DNA from: Pogostemon cablin
Lineage: Eukaryota > Streptophyta > Magnoliopsida > Lamiales > Lamiaceae
Assembly (NCBI GenBank): GCA_023678885.1
Contig: CM043009.1
Span: 16,051,117 to 16,115,116, forward strand
Reading direction: 5' to 3'
Length of the DNA: 64,000 nt
Shown here in pieces: positions 10,036 to 22,320 of the stretch. A program made the position numbers and the translations under genes. Positions within the stretch are counted from its first letter, which is position 1, and each line of letters begins with the position of its first letter. Under the pieces are notes generated by a model. That model was not told the origin of the DNA. It made no database searches and saw only the letters and a program-made list of their open reading frames with translations.

Positions 10036-11902
10036 TTACAGTGTGGATGTAGCTTCATGACTTTTACCTTCATGTCTTTGTTTAAACCAACCTCGTGCTT
10101 CACATCTCAAGGTTTCATGTTTCTTGTTGTGTTTAGAAGTCAACAACCAATGAACCACCTTTATCCTAGCTTGTTGGCTTACCACCTAAATAGAAATCTA
10201 TAGATTAGATTGGTAAAATTAGAATAAAATACGCAATCAAGAAGTATGAGCGACCTCGACATCTAAGAATTTCCCCGAAGAATTGTTGTTCTTGATTTTT
10301 TTTTGCAGACCTCGTTGTTTGAATGACATGGATCGCACAATCGTACCTGATATTAACAAAATTAATTTGGTATCTAAATTAATTAGTATAGGAATGAATG
10401 CATAAATATAACTAACGTGTTTCTCTGCTTCTCCCCATATATATGTCGGTCAATATAGTAAGATGGAAAAGGGGCCATATTGTAAGCAGGTAAATCAGAA
10501 CAAAAAATATCTTGGTGTCCATTCAACTGCATAGAAATATTTAAAGATTAAGTGAGTTAAAAAGTGTTGTTAAATAAATAATTTTTTAGGAAAACGTCTT
10601 ACAATTAGTTTGATTGATGCAATGGAATTCTCTTGAATAGTTACTGCAGACGGGATAGAATCATACATTTGAACACGTCTGTCTATCACATCTATAATGA
10701 GTAATTTGAAGTGACCAGAATCACAAGAGAGCAATGGTAAGCACATCTGCATTTATAAGCGCATAACTTACTAAACAGAAACATTATAAATGAATTATGA
10801 CGATGCAAAGTAATATAGGTATGTGCCTTAACCTTTGTAGATGAAACCACTTTCGTGTGCGCTTCCAAGTCGTTCAGTTTAAATAAGTTGCAATATGCCA
10901 AACTGATCCTTATTCTTAAGAGATTGAGCCTATAGATGGGTTAGTTTAGAATTGTGTAAATATGTGAACCTATTAAGTACACACGGTGTTGTTAAAGTGT
11001 AGGGCTTGTATCTACCACATCAAATACTGGAAGGTACCAAATCCACATTCCATTCATTGTTTGGTCGTTTTCCTCCAAATTTAGAATTGATGAAGTTGCA
11101 TTCACCACCTGAATATGTAAATTAACCATTTAAAATTAAAAAAAAAAACTAGATAAGAGATGCAGAACGAAGTCATGTGTAAAGTTAAAGGGAAGGTGTG
11201 CATACTATATTAAATAGCCATTGCGCAGGACGTAGAGAACGCATGTCATGACGTGTTAAATGTGTTATTTGTGTATCCTTCATTATCTGACTGCAAATTG
11301 ATGTGAAACCCAATAATGTGTAAAGCTTTTGAAAAATAACATAAGAAACTTCCTCATAATTCAATTAAGTTAAAAATCTCACGTGCGATCCAAGTCTTCA
11401 TCCAATGCGTACATGATCATGTACATGCTCTTTGCATCTTTTAGTTAAGATGTCTTTGAAAATGGGTATCCGTGAATCTTGATTGGTGCATGTGTCTTCT
11501 GAGGAGTTGTTTTTGGGATGGGAACTGAGGGAGCCATAGTAGTCGCAGTAGAATACCAGGTACGCTTAAAAAATGAGGTGTAATTGTTGTCCAATATCAA
11601 TGAAAAATTTTTGTATTTCATAAAATTGTAAAATATTACTTTTATACTCAGATATGAAAATATAGATAACAAAAAAAATATCAAGATGTATCATTTTTTT
11701 GTTTTAAATTTTCATCCTTTATTATGAAGAACATCACCGACATCAATTTCATGGAAGTTCAATAATTTAGCAGGAACAATCAATTATCTAGGATTTTCTA
11801 CCAAGGTAGTCCTTAACTTGGAGGGTCTAGATATACATTAGTTTAATGATTAAACTAGAATAATCTAGATATCATTTGGGCGGCTACTTATCTATAAGAA
11901 TA

Positions 11903-12011
11903 TTCTAGATAATTATAGAATATATCATCCATCAACTTCTAAGGCCTATAAATTTTCTAGGATAATTATAGAATAGATCATCTACCGATTTCCAATGCCT
12001 ATATATTTTCT
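11903..12011. repeat. 52-bp tandem duplication
   Basis: Two adjacent copies start TTCTAG(G)ATAATTATAGAAT at about 11903 and 11955 and each ends in a (G)CCTATA(A/T)AT(A)TT segment. They lie in a presumed intron of the Ulp1-like gene. Confidence 0.6.
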
Positions 12012-12649
12012 ACCAAGTAGGATTTTTTTTCTCAAAAATCAAGTAATGTTGCTTTCAAAATAATAACACTAATAATAATGCTGATATTTTATTTTTTGAA
12101 TTAATTTTAATATTAATTTCTAATTTATTATGGTATGAAATTAAATATACATATATAAATTTTAAATTATTTAAATAAAAAAAATATTGAAGGGTCTAAA
12201 CGTACATTAGTTTAATAATAACATATGAATATTAGTTATTAAAGTTTTATAAAAGTTACCTTTTCCATTGGGCATTCATTATCAGCAGCCAACTTTTTGC
12301 TTTTTGTAGGTGTGTCCAGAATATTCACCTCGTCTTTTTTCATAACTCACAAATTATGTTATATATTTCTTCTTGACCCTCTCTCATTTCATGATTTCTT
12401 CCAATGCTGCCTTGAGATTTTCTCCTATTTGATTAACAAAACTTCTCATCGAGTAGTTATATAGCGTAGAGACTCATAGTTTGTACTCTCCAAATTAGAG
12501 TCCCTATCATCATTTAATACTTGTGTTCATGTCATCCTCCTTGTCCACTGACTATGTTAATATAATAAAGTAAATAATGATGTACATGAGGTGTAATAAT
12601 TAGTGTTAAATTTTTAAAAAATATATAAGGGAAGATATGTTAACAAATA

Positions 12650-12927
12650 CTCCCTCCGTTCCACACTTACGTTCACACTTTCCATTTTCGTCCGTCCCAC
12701 ACTTATCTTCACCACCCAAAAAAAATTTCATATTAACCAACAACCTCAAAAGTTATATTAATTTCAAAAATACCACTCCCACTAATATAAATAACATACT
12801 TTATAATTTATTTATTACCTAAAAATACCACAATACCCCTAAAAAGTCAATAAAGTTGGTCAAAAAGTAACTATTATTAAACTCCGTATCTACAGTGTCG
12901 GTGAACTTAACTATGGGACGGAGGGAG
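12650..12927. mobile_element. Stowaway-type MITE
   Basis: CTCCCTCCGTTCCACACTTA at the left and GGGACGGAGGGAG at the right are flanked by TA (12648-12649 and 12928-12929). The element is 278 bp, non-coding, and sits between exon-like blocks of the Ulp1-like gene. Confidence 0.9.
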
Positions 12928-14194
12928 TAATAACTTAGTACTATTATGTAAATTGTGCTAATATGACCAATCATTGTAGTTCACATCCATTGCAATGTGC
13001 TTTTGTGTTTATTCTTTTGTTATCCCCAACTGCTGAAGCCGAGTCTTTGTCAATGGTCCTTTGGGGAGAACCATCCTCAAGTAATATAACTGAACAATTC
13101 CAACAGTATGCATCATAACTGGTGTGGCTCAATAAATAATTAGGCAATTAAATGAATTTGTGTATTAAACTTGGAGTAAAAAAAGTAAAATTTGAAACCT
13201 GGAGAAAAAGAGCGCATCCGCTTAAACATGAGGAAGCTCTACATTTTTTCTTGTACTTTTCAGTTCCAGATAGCATTTGATTGTAGAAAAGTGTCGCTCA
13301 ATTTTTTTTCTTATGTCATCGACCCTTTGGACGGCGAATAGATAACTTTGTTTTACATCAGGAGAGGAAGTTGTGTCCAGTATTGTTGCGATGACAAATG
13401 ATATTAAGCATCTTACGAAGTCTTTATCTTTGACGGTATTTGTGAGCATCATCTCTTCAAGACAACTGGTTTTGATTATGTTACGTTCACAAGTTACTGT
13501 TATGAAATTTCTCGAAATGTCATCTAGCTCAGAAAAATTTTCCTTGAGTACCACATGTTGACCTCCTACATCAATTGATAAGGATTAAGGAATTAGTTAT
13601 ATAGAGGCTTCACTTCAAATAAGAATTAATAAAAATAAAATAAAAAAGTTGTTGAATGAATCTTCTGGAACACCAAGAATGGAACTGAAATCTTGAACAG
13701 TTATGTCATATGATAAACATCCAATGGATAGAGTAGAGTGCATCGGGTGGTATCAAATGCATCAAGTAAATAAGGAATTAGATTCTTGAGCAACGGGTAA
13801 TCTTTTAACTTGAGAAGATCTCCAAAACCAATAGAATTAATTACTATCTTATTTGCGCAATTGAGTTGGAAACTACACGATAAAATTGTTCAGTAGACAT
13901 TTGCGTGCAAATCTTTGTACTCTGGTGACAGCCAGTTGAAACTGTAGAATTTGAAATTGAATTGGGGGAGTGGGTGCTACTCAATTTCATTTCTTGTGAT
14001 TCATTACCTTTAATCCCCTCGTACATCGTAGCATTTGTTCTTGATGCTAGGTTTGCATTCCTATATTTAAGAGAGTCAGAATGCGTCTCTAAATTATTGA
14101 TTACATTGTATATGACTTTAAGCAGGTTTTCTGGGTTGTGTTTGAAGGATGGATAATTCAAGTCATCGTTTGTGGTAAAATTTTCTTCCATGAT

Positions 14195-15892
14195 GTATGT
14201 TGTTGAATAATACGATATGGAGAGGTATAGATGAAGGATAGAATTATGTATGAATTTATGAATGTTAGGAGAGATATAGATGAAGGATAGGATTGTGTAT
14301 GAATTATCTGTAAGTGTGTTGTCATACCCACGTCTCAACACCATTCAACGTTCTTTCTATTTTACCTGTCAATCGATATATCCCATAATTCCACCCACCA
14401 ACCTACGTCCTTCCTATTTTACCCGAAAATCAATATCTTCTATAATTTCCCCCACTAAAAAAAGTTTTTATAAATCAACAGTTATCACTGATGGTTAATT
14501 TAAAAGAAACATAACAGTCATGAAAAAAAAGATGTATGTCTCTTGTATATGAAACTTTTGATGATTAATTGACCTTATTTGCTGAAGATCGTATATGGTC
14601 CCAGCAGGAGGACTAGAATCTTGATCGATGTTTATTGAACAGCGGGAAGAATGTTTGTTCATTTGATGCAGTTGAGATGCATCATTGGACAGCGGTACAT
14701 TCACAAAACATGCTCAAGAGGTTCAAGGTTCGAGTGATGCCTCATGATATCGTGAACAGGATGAGATTTATGGTGGCCCAACACTATCAATTTCACTCCC
14801 TATAGACGCAACCTGATATGATGTTCGAAAAAAAAACCGCGCGACTATACCGTATAAAGTGAAACTCCTTTTTGATCAGGTATTTTACATTCCCTAATTC
14901 TTATTCATAAAATATTGGATCATAATTGTAGTACATTAATTGCAGGATGTGCTTAAGCGAATTGAGACACTAGGGGAGCTACTATGGGATGATCTCCAAT
15001 CTCTTGTGTTTCAATATTTTTTCAATAAACTTGATTTTACGTGGTTGATCCGCAATTTTGATATTGTGTTGAGCAAGCTAGGTTAACTTGTACTGTAGGC
15101 TTCAGAGATGTGGTGGGAATATACCAGTGATTAATTTTATTATTATTTTTTTTGTTTTAAAAAGAATGTTACTGTCTGTTTGCATTTGATGTGAGAAGAA
15201 ATATTTGTGTTTTGACATTTTATTATTTTTATATTTATTTGTGGAAAAGTAAAAAACACGTGTCTAACTTGATCATCGTGTTTTTTCAAAAAAATAAAAG
15301 TGTATGCTCATGTACTTTGTCTTGGGAAAACTACCTAAGGTGTAGCAGTTTTGGGTGTTTTGGGGTGGGAATCCATATGGGTGCAAGCTCCTATGTCTGT
15401 TTTATTGACTAAGTTTATCCTATTTTGATCATTCCAGTCCCACCGGACTGCATTTTGTTATTTTTAATTTTTAAATAGACAACTACGATCTAAAGTATTT
15501 ATTTATACAAATAGGAATTACACTCAAGAAATTTTTATAATCAAATTCTTAGATGGACAACTTCTATCTTATACATATTGCATTCAAGAAATTTTCTATC
15601 TATTTATTTATAAGGTTGCATTCAAGAGATTTCTATAATCATGTACCAGGAATATTCAAGAAATTTTTATAATAATGTACCAGGAATATTTGAGAAGTTA
15701 TGAAATTATAGTAGTCGTACCTGTGTAATAAACATTGACAAGTTGGGCTACATACTAGTACTATCTTAATATCAAATTAGAAAATTCAAAAAATAATTAT
15801 GAAATGGAAATTAATTTGGTGTTACATGCATATATATTTTCTCTATGTTTTTATTTAATTTATATTTTTTATTATTTTAAAATATAAAAATT
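14195..15892. other. Upstream flank of the Ulp1-like gene and anonymous DNA
   Basis: No gene recognised. There is a 47-bp imperfect direct repeat around 14221-14310 (TATAGATGAAGGATAG twice). Short repeats of ATTCAAGAAATTT(T/C)TATAAT and TGTACCAGGAATATT lie at 15500-15700. The 14590-15110 stretch has a more coding-like composition, but I could not identify a product. Confidence 0.4.
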
Positions 15893-16175
15893 TAAGAGAG
15901 ACTCACTTGTGAGACGGGTTTTTGATGAGATGATTGTGAGATGGGTTGACCCATTATTAAAGTATGCTTATCATATAGGTAAAATATATTTATTTGTAGT
16001 TAAAATATGTCAATAATGAATCATATTATAACATTCTAAAATCATACTATAATTCATCATCCATCATACTTTACAAAACATACTTTAACAATCATTAAAC
16101 ATACTTTATTTATATAATAGGCATACTTTAACACGTCTCACAAATGGTCTCACATAAGTAGCGTCTAACAAGAGA
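15893..16175. mobile_element. Fold-back MITE with TGAGACGGGT/ACCCGTCTCA-type arms
   Basis: The left arm contains CTTGTGAGACGGGT, GATTGTGAGATGGG and TTAAAGTATGCTTAT. The right arm is the inverse: GCATACTTTAACACGTCTCA, AAATGGTCTCAC and GTCTAACAAGAGAATA. The same family recurs at about 18900-19015, 48680-48935 and 54205-54280. The edges are approximate and the duplication was not established. Confidence 0.65.
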
Positions 16176-16203
16176 ATAAAAAGTGATAGTAGTAAAAAAA
16201 AAT

Positions 16204-17759
16204 GGGTAGGTTTTGGATGAGACCGTTTTACGAATCTCCTTACATGCCCAATTAAATAAGGGTTAATTGAAAAAAAAATCACGAACTTTACACCTCTTGC
16301 AAATTAAGCAAAAAAAATCACGAACATTAAACTTCTTGCAAATTAATTCTCACTTTTGAGAAATTGCAAAAAAATTCCACCTTTAAGTATTGTTGCAAAA
16401 TAAACCAAAAAAAACCCTCATTTTAGTCACAAATTGGGTTTATTTTGCAATAATACTTAAAGGTGGTAGTTTTTTTTGTAATTTCTCAAAAGTGAGGATT
16501 AATTTACAATAGATGTAAAGTTCGTGAGTTTTTATGCAATTAACTCATTAAATAATTCAATCTTGCGCTGAGATTAGCGCTAATACTAAATATTTAGTTA
16601 ATGAAAAGATAAAAGTGTGATATGCTGGCACTGCTATAGGCATTATGCATGTTTTTTTTCTTTCTATTTAATATTTGATTTCACTTTTTTAATAAGATTA
16701 ATAAAATTTTCATGTAATAATAATTTAATAATAAATTAGTAAATAATTGAATTGAATGAAATCACCTCTCATAGATCAGAAATCACTTTTTAATAAAGAT
16801 ATCATCTCCTTTTATTAGTATTAAAAATTGTTTGCAAAGTAATTTAATTGAATAATTATCATTTTTTCATGATCAATTATCACACTTCAATAAAAAATAT
16901 TATAATTTTTTTTATCCATCCTACAATTTACTTTTGAGATAATTAATTAATTGGACAATTATTATAATAAAAATGTTCATGTATCACTTTTTTTAATTAG
17001 ATATCACTTTTTATTAAAAATGTTATCACTTTTTATTGTCTTATAAAATCCTTTTATGAAATTGTTTACCACTTTTTTAAGTATCACTTTTTATTTATGT
17101 GAAATAGTAATTTACACTAAAAATCAAATAAGGATCAAAATTTGAACAATATTATTTTAAAATAAAATGAAACAATGGCAGATTAAAAATAAAAAAAAAA
17201 TACATAGAACATAAATTATACATGGCCATGATTTAAGTTAATCATCAAATGTATTCAGCGAAGCATATATCAATTTCACGGGTCAATTTCGTGGGTCATA
17301 TGGTGGGTTTGGTGAGATCAGTCTCACGGATCACGTAATAAGATTCGTGAGACAGTCTCATACAAGTATTTATTTTAAAAAAATTGATATCTGATTAATA
17401 AAAAGTAACAATTAATAATAAACTATTTTACGATTAAGTTGTTGAATTAATAAAAAGTGATAATATTTATAATAGAAATTGCTTGATTATGAATTTTTTA
17501 AAATGAAAAAAAAATATAAATTTTAATATTTAAAAAATTATTTACCACAAAAAAAATATAAACTATTGTTTACACTTTCGACCTTACAGTAAATGGCGGC
17601 CACTTATACGCTACAACTATTAATTTGAAAATTATAATCAAACAATATCTTTATTTTTATTTAATTCTTTTTAATTGAATTTATAATACGCTTATTTTAT
17701 TTATGATAATTCGGATCATATAAGAAGATTCAAGAGACGGTCTCACCCAAGACCTACCC
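16204..17759. mobile_element. 1.56-kb element with GGGTAGGTTTTGG...CCAAGACCTACCC ends
   Basis: GGGTAGGTTTTGGATGAGACCG at the left is matched by the inverse sequence CGGTCTCACCCAAGACCTACCC at the right, with a few mismatches. The interior is AT-rich and non-coding, with many (A)TCACTTTTTA and AAAAGTGATA words in both orientations. A second MITE is nested at 16260-16546. The terminal words resemble the 48977-49200 MITE, so this may be a larger relative. No target duplication was resolved. Confidence 0.55.
16260..16546. mobile_element. Mutator-type MITE with 9-bp target duplication
   Basis: GGGTTAATTG at the left and CAATTAACTC at the right are inverted with one mismatch, and the match continues inward (TCACGAACTTTACA against TGTAAAGTTCGTGA). 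The flanks are identical 9-mers ATTAAATAA at 16251-16259 and 16547-16555. A 9-bp duplication is typical of Mutator-like elements. The whole 287 bp can fold back on itself (CACTTTTGAGAAATT against AATTTCTCAAAAGTG). Confidence 0.85.
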
Positions 17760-19986
17760 TAGAAAAAAAGTGATGAATTATGACGTTTGAGTAATAATAA
17801 CTTAAATAACAAAATATATTTTAAAACAAAACTCAAAATATTAAACAATAATTTGCTTTTATAATTAAAAATAAAAATAAATTGAATGAGGAAAATTTGA
17901 AAAACAACATACAATGACATTGACAAACATGAAAATATTTTAGAGAATAAATAACATTGAAATATGTTACAAAATAAATGTTATACCCTTTATAAATACA
18001 CTATTCTAGTGTTTTAGATAATGTTAGTAATAAAATATTAAAACTAGAGATATATAGGTTGAAATGTACTAAAAAAATAATCTCAAATTTTCTTAAAATA
18101 AACCTTTTAGATATTTTATCATAAATATATTACACTAGAAAATTACAAAATATTTTATTTATTTGAAAGATTTCATAAGACAAACATATGAGGGGAAAAA
18201 AAAGTGATGTGAGAATATTGTTAAAATAGTATGATATATATGTCAATGACACATCAATAATTTTCATAACTATAAATTAATTTTGAAAGTGAAACATAGA
18301 TAAATCATTTTTTTTTTTTTTTGAGAAACCAAAATATTTTTTTGGGTGAGAAACCAACATAATTTCTCTTAAAAAAAGAAAAATTAACAAAAATAATTTC
18401 TTGAAAGAGTAATTTTTAATATAATAAAAAATAATATTGCATAAACAATGAATAAAGTATATCGAATAGTTTTTGAAAGTAGGTGCACGGTGCAAAGGAT
18501 AATTTGTGTTTGATTATTGTATTAAAATATCTATTAAAAAAAGATTGATACTTTATTTTAAGAAAATATTTACTTTAATGTATCAAAGTCAATTTATATT
18601 TTTTAGTCATATAATATGAGTCATAATTAGAACTAACATAATTGGTAATTCCATCAAATATTAACAATTACCACCTATACATAATCGTCCCCATTGTATC
18701 TTTATACATGTTTCTTATTTTATTAGTAATTAGATACATACTTTATTAGTAATTAGATACATACTTTATTAGCAATTAAATTTGTTTGACTTTCATATAT
18801 ACATAAAGAATATAAATATATTAATTATTTTCAATCAATATTTTAAGAGATTCATTATCAACTCAAATTTTTATAAATTCCTACAATTCAGTGCTAATTA
18901 CTTTTTACTACATGATAAACATACTTTAGTAATGGGTCGACCTGTCTTACAATCGTCTTTCGAAAAATTCATCTCACACAAAACCCGTCTTAGAAGAGAG
19001 TGTCTTTCTATTTTAACATTTTAATAAAAAAGTGATAATTAATTACAAAAGTATAAAATAATCTTTTCATACTTTCACATAATCTATCCTGTTAATATTG
19101 TCTATGTATAAAAATTATGATATGGAATTATAATCATAAAATCTGTGTCTGTGATCATAATTATGTGAATAAAATATCAATATCTTTTATATTCTAAAAT
19201 GAATTGTATTATATTTATTTTTTTATATTAACTTTATCATATACTATTTTATTAATATGTATTTGTTAAATAATTTATATTATTGCAATTTTTATATATT
19301 GCTATAATATAGATCATTTTTATAATATGTTAATTTCTTCATATATTTTATTATTGATATATACGTGCTAAATAATTTATTTGGGTGTATTTTAAATTAA
19401 AATCATATATTAAAAATATTTTATAAATTATCATTACATAATTTATACGAATATAATTTTTATATATAGATAATTTTCATGAGCTTTTTTTTCTTGTCTT
19501 TTTATGAATTATAAATGTATTGTTGTATTTTTTTTCTTTCTAATATGTAATGTAATTAATTTATATATATATATTCACTTTATATTACTTAATTACAATT
19601 TAAATTTATATCATAAATTTATTTTATATTAATCTAATTTATTTTTTGTAAACGTATTTTAGAACAATAATCTAGATAATCTAATTTATCAAATAAGGTA
19701 TGATTTAATAAAAAAATAAATATTCATATAATTTCTAATAATAAGAATACATACAGTTTTCAAATTCAATTTCTATGTCCAAAAAATATGGATACGACGA
19801 ATACGCGAATCTTAACCATCACATAAACGTTGCATACGATGATTTCTGCCTATCTTAAACACTACATACGCAAACTTGCATAATTTAAGTTTTCTGAACG
19901 CAAAAACTTAAAATTTCATCTTCTTCAAATTTTCGACATCTCCTTCAAATTTTCGATTAGTTAGACTTGATCAATCATCGAATGAT
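17760..19986. other. AT-rich anonymous stretch with a short tandem array
   Basis: No gene seen. A 23-bp unit (ATTAGTAATTAGATACATAC...) is repeated at 18722, 18745 and, partially, at 18768. A right-end fragment of the GTCTCAC fold-back MITE family lies at about 18920-19010. The last 200 bp (19790-19986) could be promoter or leader of the FAR1-related sequence, but I see no defined signal. Confidence 0.4.
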
Positions 19987-20746
19987 ATGGAATGTGATAC
20001 TAGTGATTCTATAAGTTTCGAGCAATATGGTGAAGATCATGAAGAAGAATCAAGGGCATCAAATGATAGCTTTCTTAAATTCTTGGTGGACAGTGGAGAT
20101 TTGGGATCGAGATATCCTACAAGTTGGACATTGGAGTGCTTATTAGGAAAAAAAATTGAAAATATTGATGATGTTGAGTCATTTTATAAGGCTTATTCTG
20201 TTTGCATTGGGTTTAGAATTCGCAGGCGTAGTTCTACCTACAATGAAGGAAAAACATTTGTCTTAGGTCGTCAATGGGTTTGTTGTCGAGAGGGAACTAA
20301 AATAGATAGACCACTACCAACTAGTGTCGATCAACCTTCCTCAGTGGCTCATATGTCAACTTGGTGTTCATGTGGAGCAAAATTTGGGGTAAAGTTTTCT
20401 ATAAAATTATTTGCTTATATAGTATCTCACTTTGTTACTCACACTCGCATGACACCGCAACACCTTCCCAAGTTCATTTTTTTAGGTCTACTAGGAAAGT
20501 GAGTGCAGGTCATGCCGTGGAAATTAAAAAAATGAAAGATTCTTGTTTTAGAACTTGTAAAATAATGGACTTCATGGTTATGGCGCATGGGGGATTTGAA
20601 AATGTGGGCTTCACCGTAAAAGACCTTTACAACTTTGTTGGATCAGAAAATATCAGAACACCAGAAGCTGGAACTGATGCGGAGTTCACACAAGCGTATT
20701 TCAGCCTTAATAGAAACTAATCCTGGTTTATATGTGAGGTACGCTG
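19987..20746 (+). pseudogene. FAR1-related sequence, 5' part (DNA-binding domain)
   Basis: FAR1/FHY3-family proteins are transcription factors domesticated from Mutator transposases, with an N-terminal zinc DNA-binding domain, a transposase core and a SWIM finger. From the ATG at 19987 the first frame has an acidic N-terminus, then a FAR1 domain with VESFYKAYSVCIGFRIRRR and WCSCGAKF. The family sequence then moves to another frame near 20440 (SQVHFFRSTRKVSA, KIMDFMVMAHGGFENVGFT) and again near 20698 (SALIETNPGLYVRYA). These two shifts break translation. The sequence runs without a break of homology into 28813 once element A and one TGAAT copy are removed. It is a decayed FAR1-related gene or a transposase relative. 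Confidence 0.8.
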
Positions 20747-20751
20747 TGAAT

Positions 20752-22307
20752 TGATTAGCCATTTTGTAGTAGAGATGACCAATTAAAATAATTTATCGAA
20801 CTTAAGCGAGATCACGTTTATCGCAATTTTATAGAGACGAATCATCAAGGGGGGTTGATCAAACAAGAAAATAATCAAAGCAAGCAAGCAATGATTAGCA
20901 AACAAGATAGATAGATGAAATGAGTAGTTTTCCAAGTTGAGTAAAAGTGAGATTAATAACAATTAAGAAGTGGAAATTATAGGATAAATGCATCAAATTC
21001 ATATGATCATGGGTATAAGACTAAGGGCCAACACTAGGTTCACCTAAACTCCTTCTCAAGATGAATAGGATATGGAATAAAGCTCAATGGATTGGTTCTC
21101 ACTCAAACAATTCCAACTAGGTACTAAGGTTGAGGTGAGAGTCCCTTCACACGATTAATCAACCTCTCGATCAAATCAATCACATGTTCTATCAAAGGGG
21201 TTCTAAACTCTAAAGGATTTCTCAATCACTTTACATTTTATAATGCACATGTAGTGTTTGATGAAATGATTCAATTAATTATCCTAAATATGCAATTGAC
21301 TTCTCAATCTAATCACATGTTTAAAACAACAAACCACACAAATCATCATAAACCTTAAGATCTAAAGCATCAATGATAGAAAATCAATTAATCCAATCAA
21401 CATATGAATTTAAATACATAAATACTAAAATTATCCAACAACTCTCATGTTACTAATCTCACAAGGGAGATTAGTCTATCATCTTCATAAAGAAATTAAC
21501 GTAGACAATTAAATCCTTAAAATTCATGATAAAAAATAGGATTCAATACAAAAGTTGGATGAAAACTCCCTTGGATGCCTCCAATGGTGATCTTCTTCTT
21601 TCCCTTGCAATCTTCCTCTCTTCCTTGCTTCTTTTCCTCAATTGAATGGTAGATTTGATGATGGAATGATGATAGATGGTATAGATGAAGAATGGATGAA
21701 GATGGTGGTGTGAAATGGGAGAAATGGTGTGTGAGGTGTGTGAAACAGTAAAACCCTCGCCCAAATGTGATGAAATATTGAAGTATTGAGTACTTATACC
21801 CCTTGGGAAGCTTCTAGAAGGTTTCTGAATTTTTACCAGAATTTTATCAGACTCGAGCTCATGCACTCGGCTTGAGTCGTGTCACATTTTGGCGGCATTA
21901 TTCGGCAGCAGACGGAGCTCGATTCGAGGAGGGAGCTCGACTAGAGTGTTGACTCGGACACGGCTCTTGTTCTAAACTCTGGCACAGGGGAGGGCGTGTA
22001 GTTTTTTCTGACGTTGTCGCACGGCCATCTCTTACAGGCCCTTGTCTAGCGCATGGCTCGAGCTGCACCAACTCAACTCGAGTAGCAGCACTCGGGTCGA
22101 GTTTGGTCGTGTTCTGTTTCTCTTCTTCGTTTCATCTCCCTTCTCTCTTTTTGCTCCGTTTTCACCTGTTTTATATACGTTTAAGCTCATTCCCACATAT
22201 TTCCATAAAAACACTAAACACAACCAAATAACACATAAATACGGATAAAATAATACGAAAATGGACATAAAAAGATACTAAAATCTAGGTAAAAATATCA
22301 CTCATCA
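20752..22307 (-). repeat. 3' LTR of element A
   Basis: 1556 bp. It ends on the plus strand in TGATTAGCC and CACTCATCA. A TATA-like site (minus TATAAGTA) is at 21791-21798. A CTCGAG/CTCGACT-rich array lies upstream of it at about 21845-22105. Compared with the right LTR it lacks about 24 bp around 20800 (the GGGAGGTCGGCGCTAGAG segment). Confidence 0.9.
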
Positions 22308-22320
22308 CACCCCCAAACTT
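22308..22320 (-). other. Polypurine tract of element A
   Basis: The minus strand reads AAGTTTGGGGGTG immediately before the 3' LTR. It marks the plus-strand priming site and fixes the LTR edge. A CCGGGACG motif lies about 15-20 bases upstream on the minus strand, as in elements B and C. Confidence 0.85.

Larger units (their letters stand above)
10036..14194 (-). pseudogene. Ulp1/SENP-like cysteine protease gene of the transposon-associated kind, decayed
   Basis: Exon-like blocks lie in order on the minus strand. An N-terminal block begins MEENFTTNDD (14194 down to about 13844). The next (13843-13640) has GFGDLLKLKDYPLL, and the next (13551-13222) has FVRCLISFVIATIL; both resemble the region preceding Ulp1 domains in plant transposon-derived proteins. 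Protease pieces follow: LTRHDMRSLRPAQWLFN (about 11280-11180), GHFKLLIIDVIDRRVQMYDS with the expected histidine (about 10710-10650), and YDCAIHVIQ with the expected cysteine, after a clean CAG acceptor at 10346. A basic tail ends at a stop near 10036. The family cleaves ubiquitin-like modifiers, and such genes often ride in Mutator-like elements. A small indel at about 13845 breaks the frame between the first two blocks, and a Stowaway lies in an intron. Exon borders are my estimates. A rapidly evolving live gene is less likely but not excluded. Confidence 0.55.
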
